In this document: positions 1-5,782 of the stretch, one piece after another
How the letters are laid out: every line of letters begins with the position of its first letter
Numbering within the stretch: position 1 is the stretch's first letter
Source: Anaerolineales bacterium
GTDB taxonomy: Bacteria > Chloroflexota > Anaerolineae > B4-G1 > DUEL01
DNA length: 12,216 bases
Reading direction: 5' to 3'
Assembly: GCA_015662065.1 (NCBI GenBank)
Contig: DQUX01000052.1
Span: 1 to 12,216, forward strand
Translations under genes and position numbers: made by a program
The notes under the pieces: model-generated
Database searches by the model: none
The model's input: the letters and a program-made list of their open reading frames with translations, nothing else
Told to the model about the DNA's origin: nothing

Positions 1-4
1 CAAG

Positions 5-2410
5 ATGTCCACCTCTGTATGCGACGTGATCACGCCCACCGCTCTCTGGTCCCCCGCCGACACCCTCAGCCCCCGCGTGCGGCGGCTGCGCGATCAATTC
101 TGGGACTTCTACGACCGCGACTACACCAACGAGGTGCGCGGTTTCACTACCGGCACCCCCTGGGACCAGGTCTACGCTCCCTGGAACTGGACCAACGTTC
201 CTGAGATGATGATGTTCCTGCAGGGAGCAAAGACCTACCTGCTGGCCGACGCGACAAGGGTGGAACTGCCGCCCGGCTTCTGGAACGAGCCGCTGGTCGT
301 GCGGCGGGCGATCTTCTTCAAGCGCGTGCTGGAGGAGTACCTGCCGGTGCAGATCCTGGAGGGGGAACTCATCGTCGGCTCCCACTTCTCCACCGCCCTC
401 TCCCGCACCCTCACCCGCCCCGAGGCCCGGCGGTACGCCCGGCAGGAGAAGCGGTTCCTCAAAGAAGTGCAACGATTGAACGGCCTGGGCATCGGCAACT
501 GCGGCGCCGTCCCCGGTCATCTCATCCCCAACTACCCGCGCATCTTGCGGTCTGGCTGGCGGGCGATCAAAGAGAAGGCGGACGCCATCGCCTGCGACCC
601 TGCCTCTACCCCCGGCCAGCGCGACCTCGCCCGTGCCATCTCCATCTGCGCCAACGGGGTGCGGATGCTGGTCGAACGGTACGCCGCCGAGGCCGACCGG
701 CTCGCTGCCCAGGAGGACGACCAACAGCGCCGGGCGGAACTCGCGGAAATTGCACGCATCTGCCGCAAAGTCCCCTGGGAGCCGGCTGAGACCTTCCCCG
801 AGGCGCTGCAATCCCTCTGGTTTGCCCACATGCTGGTGCTGGTGGCCGAAGGTTACCCTGGCCCCGGCGTCTCCCCAGGCCGTATAGATCAGTACCTCTA
901 CCCCTACTACAAGGCCGATGTCGAGGCCGGCCGCCTGACCCCCGGGCAGGCCAAGGAGTGGCTTCAGTGTCTGTGGATCAAGCACAACTACGCCTACGAC
1001 TATCAGGGATGGGTGGGCACTAACCAGGGCATCAATTCCTCCTTCGGACAACTCATTACTCTGGGCGGGACCGATGAGAGTGGCGAGGACGCCAGCAACG
1101 AACTGACCTACCTGATTCTCGACGTCATTGAGGAGATGAATCTGCTGGAGCCCAAGCCCAATATCCGTCTCCACGCCAAGACCCCCGACCGGCTTCTCAA
1201 CCGGGTGTTGGAGATGATCGGCAACGCCCAGGGGAGCCCCTTCCTTATCAACTTCGACGGAAACGCCATCGCGGGGCTGCACTGGGAAGGGTTGCCGGAG
1301 GAGATGCTCTGGGACTACGCCCCCGTGGGCTGCCTGGAGAACACCCTCCAGGGCTGCGACCGCTCCGGCACGGTGGACGTCAACCTGAACATCGCCAAGG
1401 CGGTGGAATTGGCCCTCCACGACGGTAAGGATGCGGCAACCGGCGCCCAGGTCGGCCCGCGCACCGGCGATCCGCGCACCTTCGCCACCTTCGGTCAGTT
1501 CTTCGACGCCTTCAAGGCGCAACTGAAAGCCATCCTGGAACTCCTCATCGCTGCCAATGACATTGCCGACACAGGCCGGGCGCGGTTCGAACCAACCCCC
1601 TACGTCAGTGCGCTGGTGGATGGCTGCTTGGAGAGCGGGCGGGACATCACCGCTGGTGGAGCGCGGTACAACTTCATCACCGTCGAGGGGGTGGCCCTGG
1701 CGACGGCGGCCGACAGCCTGGCCGCAATCCGGAAGCTGGTCTACGACGAGCGGGCGGTGACGATGGAGAAGCTGGTGCGGGCACTGGACGCCAACTTCGA
1801 GGGGTACGAGCCGCTCCGGCAGACCCTCCTCAACAAAGCCCCCAAGTACGGCAACGACGACCCGTACGTGGACGACCTGGCGCGGGAGGTCAGCCGATTC
1901 TGGACCACGGAGGCTTTCCGACACACCACCCCGGCGACCAACAAGCGGTATCGGGGCGGCTACCTCTCCTGGAACTACTGGGTGGCCTATGCCCCCTCCA
2001 CCGCTGCCACTCCCGACGGCCGGAGGCGAGGCCAGTTCCTCAGCAACGGCGTCTGCCCCGTCAACGGGGCGGACCGGCTGGGGCCCACCGCCGTGATCAA
2101 GAGCGTGGGCCACCTGGGGTTGGAGACCGCCCCCAACGGCGCCTCCCACACGATGAGCTTCTCCCCCGCCATGCTGCGCGATCCCGAGCACCGGCGGAAG
2201 CTGGCGGCGCTGCTACGGGCCTACGGGAAGGTCGGCGGCACCTGCCTCCAGGTCAACGTGGTCAGCCCCGAGACGCTGCGGGCCGCCCAGAAGGACCCCG
2301 AATCCTACCGGAACCTCCTGGTCCGTGTCACCGGCTACAATGCCTACTTCGTGATGCTGGGGAAAGAGATTCAGGAGGAGATTATTGCACGGGAGAGTCA
2401 TGCGCTGTAA
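5..2410 (+). CDS. Glycyl radical enzyme (PFL-like family), substrate unknown
   Basis: An 801-residue glycyl radical enzyme, the usual full length for the family. The C-terminal radical loop is intact (RVTGYNAYF, radical Gly777, 24 residues from the end). The active-site loop reads GCLENT, with thiyl-forming Cys443 and Glu445 two residues on. Cys-x-Glu is known from GRE dehydratases, lyases and decarboxylases; pyruvate formate-lyase itself has two adjacent cysteines. His172 (GHLIPNY) sits where diol dehydratases have a conserved His. The ordinary core NELTYLILD is present near residues 366-374. The first ~130 residues are not the canonical ERA...TES type N-terminus but a divergent version ending in ELIVGSH. 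Cytosolic; it needs the downstream activase for radical formation and is oxygen-sensitive by family. The start ATG lies four bases inside the window, so its ribosome-binding site and promoter are not visible and the start is provisional. The substrate cannot be assigned. Family call near certain. Confidence 0.93.
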   Translation: MSTSVCDVITPTALWSPADTLSPRVRRLRDQFWDFYDRDYTNEVRGFTTGTPWDQVYAPWNWTNVPEMMMFLQGAKTYLLADATRVELPPGFWNEPLVVRRAIFFKRVLEEYLPVQILEGELIVGSHFSTALSRTLTRPEARRYARQEKRFLKEVQRLNGLGIGNCGAVPGHLIPNYPRILRSGWRAIKEKADAIACDPASTPGQRDLARAISICANGVRMLVERYAAEADRLAAQEDDQQRRAELAEIARICRKVPWEPAETFPEALQSLWFAHMLVLVAEGYPGPGVSPGRIDQYLYPYYKADVEAGRLTPGQAKEWLQCLWIKHNYAYDYQGWVGTNQGINSSFGQLITLGGTDESGEDASNELTYLILDVIEEMNLLEPKPNIRLHAKTPDRLLNRVLEMIGNAQGSPFLINFDGNAIAGLHWEGLPEEMLWDYAPVGCLENTLQGCDRSGTVDVNLNIAKAVELALHDGKDAATGAQVGPRTGDPRTFATFGQFFDAFKAQLKAILELLIAANDIADTGRARFEPTPYVSALVDGCLESGRDITAGGARYNFITVEGVALATAADSLAAIRKLVYDERAVTMEKLVRALDANFEGYEPLRQTLLNKAPKYGNDDPYVDDLAREVSRFWTTEAFRHTTPATNKRYRGGYLSWNYWVAYAPSTAATPDGRRRGQFLSNGVCPVNGADRLGPTAVIKSVGHLGLETAPNGASHTMSFSPAMLRDPEHRRKLAALLRAYGKVGGTCLQVNVVSPETLRAAQKDPESYRNLLVRVTGYNAYFVMLGKEIQEEIIARESHAL

Positions 2411-2423
2411 AGCGTGGGCCGTC

Positions 2424-2463
2424 CACGAATAAGGCACGAATACACGAATCGCGGATCACGAAT
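2424..2463 (+). repeat. Left CACGAAT heptamer array
   Basis: Four exact copies of CACGAAT start at 2424, 2435, 2443 and 2457, with irregular spacers of 4, 1 and 7 bp. This is the exact reverse complement of the unit in the array on the other side of the GxxExxY gene, so the two arrays face each other. CACGAATACACGAAT (2435-2449) occurs as its reverse complement three times on the right side. Confidence 0.85.
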
Positions 2464-2488
2464 GGCCAACAACAAAGGAGCTCCATCG

Positions 2489-2944
2489 ATGCCGGAGTTG
2501 GTTCAAGACGCCACGGGTAACGATCTAACCTACCGGATCATCGGCGCGGCGATGGCGGTACACAATGCCCTAGGCCCCGGTTATAAAGAGAAGGTGTACG
2601 AACGAGCCTTGGCGACGGAGCTGGTGAGGCGAGGCATCGCCGTACAGCGGCAGGTCCCTGTGGAAGTCTACCACGCGGATGTGCCGGTGGCGCTGTTCTA
2701 TCTCGATCTCTTGGTGGAACAGATGGTTGTGGTCGAACTAAAGGCGTTCAGCCATCAGCTGACCGGAGACGAGCTGGCCCAGGTCATCAACTACCTGAAG
2801 GCAACCCAGGCTCCGGTGGGCCTGCTTTTCAACTTTGGGCGACGCAGGCTCGAATGGCGGCGCGTGTTCCCCGGCAGGAACGCTGGCCCCGTCCAGCGAA
2901 TAGGACGGGACGACGTACGGAGATCTATGCGCAGAGAGCGATGA
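2489..2944 (+). CDS. GxxExxY family PD-(D/E)XK nuclease-like protein
   Basis: A 151-residue protein of the GxxExxY family (Pfam PDDEXK_3), whose biological role is not established. The name-giving motif is G31-YK-E34-KV-Y37. The putative PD-(D/E)XK core follows: Asp73 in YLDLLV, Glu83-x-Lys85 in VVELKA, then Gln98 in QVINYLKA and the family-typical LLFNFG. The start was set at 2489 because AAAGGAG (2474-2480) lies 8 nt upstream; upstream in-frame sequence runs through the heptamer array and is unlikely to be coding. The last ~20 residues are a basic tail (RRSMRRER) beyond the usual family end. The stop codon TGA (2942-2944) overlaps the first ATTCGTG unit by one base. Flanked on both sides by inverted heptamer arrays and lying between a glycyl radical enzyme and its activase, it has no obvious functional link to either; it reads as cargo or driver of the surrounding element. 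Confidence 0.9.
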   Translation: MPELVQDATGNDLTYRIIGAAMAVHNALGPGYKEKVYERALATELVRRGIAVQRQVPVEVYHADVPVALFYLDLLVEQMVVVELKAFSHQLTGDELAQVINYLKATQAPVGLLFNFGRRRLEWRRVFPGRNAGPVQRIGRDDVRRSMRRER

Positions 2945-2993
2945 TTCGTGCATTCGTGTATTCGTGTATTCGTGTATTCGTGTTCCATTCGTG
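2944..2993 (+). repeat. Right ATTCGTG heptamer array
   Basis: Six exact copies of ATTCGTG start at 2944, 2952, 2960, 2968, 2976 and 2987. The first five are spaced at exactly 8 bp, mostly reading ATTCGTGT; the last lies within the 15-bp terminal inverted repeat. It is more regular and longer than the left array, as expected if units expand by slippage. It directly abuts the stop codon of the GxxExxY gene. Confidence 0.88.
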
Positions 2994-3021
2994 GACGGCC
3001 CCCACTGCAAGGTGAAGAACT

Positions 3022-3969
3022 ATGACTTCAACCGGCCTCACCTTCAACGTCCAACGCTTCAGCACCGAGGACGGCCCCGGCATCCGCACCACCGTCTTCC
3101 TCAAGGGCTGCCCCCTGCGCTGTGCCTGGTGCCACAACCCGGAGGGGCTCTCCCCTAGATCTGAACTGATGTGGTACGATGTGCGCTGCATCGGCGCCCG
3201 GGATTGCCTCAGCGCCTGCCCGATGGACGCGCTGGAACTGACGCCCCAGGGAATGCGCATTGACCGCGACCGGTGCAACGCCTGCGGGGCCTGCGCCCAA
3301 GCATGCCCCGCCGGGGCGCTGGAGGTCATTGGGCAGGAATGGACGCCGGAAGCGCTCTTTGCCGAGGTGCAGAAGGACGCCGTCTTCTACGGGACCTCCG
3401 ACGGTGGGGTGACCTTCTCCGGCGGCGAGCCAATGCGGCAGGCCGACTTCGTCCAGGCGGCGGCCCGCCTCTGCCACGAGGCGTCCATCCACGTGGCGCT
3501 GGATACCTGCGGGGCCGCTCCCTGGGAGCGGTACGAGCGGGTGCTGCCCTGGGTGGACCTGGTTCTCTACGACTTGAAGCTCCTCGACACCGACCGCCAC
3601 CGGGAGGTCACCGGCGTCGACAACCGGCTGATCCTGGAGAACGGGCGCCGCATCGCCGCCGCGGGCAAGCCGATGTGGATCCGCACCCCTGTCATCCCCG
3701 GCTACACGGCGGACGAGGCCAACATCGCCGCCATCGGCGACTTCATCGCCGCCGAACTCCCCACCGTCCAGCGGTGGGACCTGCTGGCCTACACCAACCT
3801 GGGCCAGCCCAAGTACCATCGGCTGGACCGGCCCTATGCGCTGGAGGGGACGCCGCTTCTGACCCGCGCCGAGATGGAGGCGCTCCACGCCGTCGCCACT
3901 CAGCGGGTACCTGTGGCCGTCTGGTCGGGGGCAACACGCAACACGCAACACGCAACACGAAACACGTAA
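3022..3969 (+). CDS. Glycyl radical enzyme activating enzyme (radical SAM)
   Basis: A 315-residue radical SAM protein that would abstract hydrogen from Gly777 of the upstream GRE using S-adenosylmethionine. The SAM [4Fe-4S] motif is C30-PLR-C34-AW-C37 after the family-typical STEDGPGIRTTVFLKGC. The SAM-binding GGEP is at 134-137. Between them is the two-cluster ferredoxin-like insert of longer GRE activases (absent from the short PflA type). The second cluster is a full CxxCxxCxxxCP (C85, C88, C91, C95). The first has only three cysteines (C56, C62, C66), with Ala59 where the second ligand would be. Start ATG 3022 has AAGGTGAAG upstream. The natural C-terminus seems to end around VAVWSG; the last dozen residues (TRNTQHATRNT) are encoded by the AACACG array, which also supplies the TAA stop. 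Cytosolic partner of the GRE at 5-2410 despite the inserted element. Confidence 0.94.
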   Translation: MTSTGLTFNVQRFSTEDGPGIRTTVFLKGCPLRCAWCHNPEGLSPRSELMWYDVRCIGARDCLSACPMDALELTPQGMRIDRDRCNACGACAQACPAGALEVIGQEWTPEALFAEVQKDAVFYGTSDGGVTFSGGEPMRQADFVQAAARLCHEASIHVALDTCGAAPWERYERVLPWVDLVLYDLKLLDTDRHREVTGVDNRLILENGRRIAAAGKPMWIRTPVIPGYTADEANIAAIGDFIAAELPTVQRWDLLAYTNLGQPKYHRLDRPYALEGTPLLTRAEMEALHAVATQRVPVAVWSGATRNTQHATRNT

Positions 3970-4001
3970 CACGCAACACGAAACACGTAACACGTAACAC
4001 G
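3932..4001 (+). repeat. Ten-unit HAACACG 7-bp tandem array
   Basis: Ten head-to-tail 7-bp units: CAACACG four times, then AAACACG, TAACACG, CAACACG, AAACACG, TAACACG, TAACACG. Only the first base varies (C, A or T); AACACG is invariant. The first five units are translated as the tail of the activase, and the sixth gives its TAA stop (3967-3969). The array ends 2 bp before a strong AGGAGG. Unlike the CACGAAT arrays it has no inverted partner within the window. It is not a CRISPR: the units are contiguous, without spacers. Confidence 0.9.
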
Positions 4002-4003
4002 CC

Positions 4004-4009
4004 AGGAGG
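4004..4009 (+). promoter_or_regulatory. Strong ribosome-binding site in a mismatched frame
   Basis: AGGAGG sits 9 nt before an ATG at 4019. That ATG opens a frame that does not encode GRE-like sequence; the GRE-like frame begins 34 nt further on, at ATG 4053, which is a different phase. Either the site belonged to an intact gene that has since suffered a frame-changing indel, or it came with the repeat array and is fortuitous. Confidence 0.55.
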
Positions 4010-4052
4010 TGTGGCACAATGGGAAGCCGTTTTCCGTACCAGGATCCCGATT

Positions 4053-4610
4053 ATGAAGACCACCTGGACGCTGCCCCAGGCCATCCGCATCTACCGACAG
4101 TACGGAGCCGAACTGGGCCTGCCTGGCTTCGCGGTCGAGCGGGCCGTGGAGGCCGCCGTGCCAGTGGAGACGACGGCAGAAACGCGCGTCGGGCGGCTGC
4201 TGGAGCGACGGCTGCACACACGCCCCGAAGTCTGCATCGAGCGGGCGCGCTACTGCACCGCCTCGATGCGAGAGACCCAGGGGGAGCCGCAGGTCATCCG
4301 CCAGGCCAAAGCGCTGGCCCACGTCCTGGCCAACCTGACCGTGCACATCGAGCCGTATGAACTCATCGTCGGCGCTATCACCGGCAAGGTGCTGGGCGCT
4401 GGGGTCTACCCCGAGGGCATCGGCTTCCGCGTGGAGGGGGAACTGGAGACCATCGGCTTCCGCGAGCCCAATCCCTTCACCGTCAGCGACGAGCAACTAT
4501 GGGAACTGCGCGAGGAAATCTTCCCCTACTGGCGGGGCAGGACCCTGGAGGACGCAGCCCGCGCCCGTTGGTCGCCTGAGGTTTCCAACGTTATGGAACA
4601 AGCAGTGTAG
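4053..4610 (+). pseudogene. Truncated second glycyl radical enzyme (N-terminal 185 aa)
   Basis: The product resembles the first quarter of a canonical glycyl radical enzyme: IERARYCTASMRETQGEP (residues 62-79), IRQAKALAHVL (82-92), ELIVGAITGK (103-112), YPEG (119-122) and LREEIFPYWRGRTLEDAAR (152-170). A full family member is about 780-850 residues; here a TAG stops it at 185, with no active-site Cys and no radical Gly loop, so it cannot work as a GRE. It differs in type from the complete GRE at 5-2410, which lacks the ERA...T signature, so it is the remnant of a second enzyme, not a duplicated piece of the first. Its left edge is bounded by the AACACG array and its right edge by the GTTTCA-type repeat 5 bp after the stop. 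ATG 4053 has only a weak AGGA upstream. It most likely lost its 3' three-quarters by deletion; expression as a stand-alone domain cannot be excluded. Confidence 0.82.
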
Positions 4611-4615
4611 GAAGT

Positions 4616-4688
4616 GTTTCAAGTTCCCGGGTTTCAGGTTTCAAACCGTGACCCGAAGCCTGCAACCCTGAGACCTGCGATCTGAAAC
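4616..4688. repeat. GTTTCA/TGAAAC imperfect palindromic repeat
   Basis: A 73-bp stretch in the gap between the truncated GRE and the next gene. It starts GTTTCA (4616-4621) and ends TGAAAC (4683-4688). The inner arms GGGTTTCAGGTTTCA (4629-4643) and the reverse complement of 4661-4676 match at about 12 of 15 positions with one gap. GTTTC-like units recur on the left and their complements on the right, so it resembles two short inverted arrays with almost nothing between. It could form a long imperfect hairpin in RNA. There is no T-run for a terminator. Confidence 0.65.
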
Positions 4689-4705
4689 AACTGGGAGAAA
4701 CGACG

Positions 4706-5524
4706 ATGTCTCTTCTTGCGATGTACCCTGGCCTGCTTGAGGCTCTTTCCGGGGAGATGACCCCCAAGTTCCTGGCGACCCGCTCCGCCGACGGCATCCC
4801 CAATGTGGTGCCGTGTACCTCGCTGATGCCCGCGGGCGACGTTGAGGATCGGTTGATCTTTGGCAACTTCCTGCTGCGCAAATCGGTGAGGAACCTGGAG
4901 GAAGATCCGCACGTGGGCATCCTGGTCATCACCACTGACCTGGAGGGCTGGGTATTGCAGGGGGATTTCGCAGGTTGGCAGCGGACGGGGCCCTACGTGG
5001 ACCGCATTATGAGCACGGATCTTTTGCGCTACAACGCCTACACCGGCATCCGCAACGCCGGTATCGTCCAAGTGCAGCGGGTGCTGCGTCACTTCCGCAT
5101 CTCCAAACTGCGTGTCCTGACCGACTACCTGCTGGCTCGCGCTGCTGTCCGCTCTCCCAGCCTGCCAGAGGAGGCGACGGCCATGCCTCTGCCGGTGCAG
5201 AGGGGATTCAGCCCGATGACGGCATTGCGGGTGCTGGCCTTCCTGGATGGGAAAGGATACCCCCGTGTGGCGCTGCTCCTCTCCCTTCAGCCAGCCGGGG
5301 CGCGGGCGCTGGCCTGGGCGGGCGGGCCGGACGGGGAGCTGCTGGCGGAGCTGCCGCCTGGCACTCCCGTCGCTGCCTGCCTCCTCACATTGGACATCGT
5401 CTCATTCCAAGCGAAGGGTCGCTGGCTGGGGGGACGTCGGCTGCTAGGGGTACCGACGGGGAGGATGGCGGTGACCAGTGTCTATGCTGGAGGGCCGCCC
5501 ATCCCCGGACGGCAGGTGGCGTAG
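4706..5524 (+). CDS. Pyridoxamine 5'-phosphate oxidase-like flavin-binding protein
   Basis: A 272-residue protein whose first ~100 residues fit the PNPOx-like split-barrel fold: KFLATRSADGIPNVVP (20-35), LIFGNFLLRKSVRNLEEDP (50-68), then GILVIT and GWVLQGDFAGW. Such proteins bind FMN or F420 and reduce or sense small molecules; the substrate cannot be read from sequence. The C-terminal half (about 170-262) again shows a strand pattern with FLDGKGYPRVALL, PGTPVAACLLTLD and FQAKGRWLGG, matching the order of the first half, so it may be a second, degenerate split barrel. Start ATG 4706 has GGGAG 8 nt upstream. No signal peptide or membrane segment. Preceded by the GTTTCA-type repeat and followed by a promoter for the next gene, so probably transcribed on its own or at the end of the GRE locus. 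Confidence 0.75.
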   Translation: MSLLAMYPGLLEALSGEMTPKFLATRSADGIPNVVPCTSLMPAGDVEDRLIFGNFLLRKSVRNLEEDPHVGILVITTDLEGWVLQGDFAGWQRTGPYVDRIMSTDLLRYNAYTGIRNAGIVQVQRVLRHFRISKLRVLTDYLLARAAVRSPSLPEEATAMPLPVQRGFSPMTALRVLAFLDGKGYPRVALLLSLQPAGARALAWAGGPDGELLAELPPGTPVAACLLTLDIVSFQAKGRWLGGRRLLGVPTGRMAVTSVYAGGPPIPGRQVA

Positions 5525-5608
5525 CGACGACAGAGGCAGGTCGCCTCACGTTGCCCAGGGGTGATGCGAAAGCCTCCTTCTGCCTCGAACACCCTCCCGG
5601 CGATGCGC

Positions 5609-5636
5609 TTGACAGTGGCATTGCCGAAAGTATAAT
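5609..5636 (+). promoter_or_regulatory. Consensus sigma70-type promoter for the PEP synthase-like gene
   Basis: TTGACA (5609-5614) and TATAAT (5631-5636) are both perfect consensus hexamers, separated by 16 bp. In such GC-rich DNA this is very unlikely by chance. Transcription would start near 5643, giving a leader of about 140 nt before the ATG at 5783. It marks the start of a probable PEP synthase-like / rpiA transcription unit. Confidence 0.85.
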
Positions 5637-5756
5637 GAAACGACTCCAGTTCCTGCGACAGGGCGTATACCGGCACCCCCCGACGGCGAGGTAAGAGATG
5701 TTGTGTGGCGTTCGCCGCGCGGGCGCCGGCCCATCGATCGACGTCTTTTGGAAGGG

Positions 5757-5780
5757 CTTCTCCGCCGGGAGGAGGAGGGG
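5757..5780 (+). promoter_or_regulatory. SD-sequestering hairpin and ribosome-binding site
   Basis: CTTCTCC (5757-5763) can pair with GGAGGAG (5768-5774) in a 7-bp stem with one G-U pair and a GCCG loop. The right arm is the main Shine-Dalgarno sequence for ATG 5783; GGAGGGG (5774-5780) remains partly free. The purine-rich run fixes the start at 5783 rather than at GTG 5705, the only earlier start in that frame. Regulation by folding is inference. Confidence 0.5.
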
Positions 5781-5782
5781 CT

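Larger units (their letters stand above)
2416..3001. mobile_element. 586-bp GxxExxY-bearing element with terminal inverted repeats
   Basis: The two ends are perfect 15-bp inverted repeats: GGGCCGTCCACGAAT at 2416-2430 and ATTCGTGGACGGCCC at 2987-3001. Inside each end is an array of the heptamer CACGAAT (left, four copies) or its reverse complement ATTCGTG (right, six copies). A single gene, a PD-(D/E)XK GxxExxY protein, fills the middle. The element begins 5 bp after the stop of the glycyl radical enzyme and ends 20 bp before the start of the activase, so it sits inside what should be a tight two-gene operon. No transposase is present, and no clear target-site duplication is seen; a GGCC shared by both edges is also part of the inverted repeat, so it cannot be counted. 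That it moved as a unit is inference; the inverted ends and arrays are direct observation. Confidence 0.6.

Noticed and set aside
2411..3006. Target-site duplication around the GxxExxY element
   Set aside because: The bases directly outside the 15-bp inverted repeats (agcgt and ccact) do not match. GGCC occurs at both ends but lies within the inverted repeat, so it is not independent evidence.
3932..4001. CRISPR-like array
   Set aside because: The 7-bp units are contiguous with no unique spacers, and no cas genes are in the window. The same holds for the 8-bp periodic array at 2944-2993.
3273..4052. N-terminal extension of the truncated GRE overlapping the activase
   Set aside because: The open frame continues upstream to 3273, but the translation is Arg/Gly/Pro-rich and overlaps the genuine activase reading frame and the 7-bp array; GRE similarity begins only after ATG 4053.
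5533..5586. Terminator after the PNPOx-like gene (GAGGC/GCCTC and GAGGCAG/CTGCCTC pairings)
   Set aside because: Stems are only 5-7 bp, one has a ~40-nt loop, and no T-run follows.
5705..5782. N-terminal extension of the PEP synthase-like protein from GTG 5705
   Set aside because: The extra 26 residues are low-complexity Gly/Pro/Arg/Ala sequence, there is no ribosome-binding site for it, and a very strong one precedes ATG 5783.
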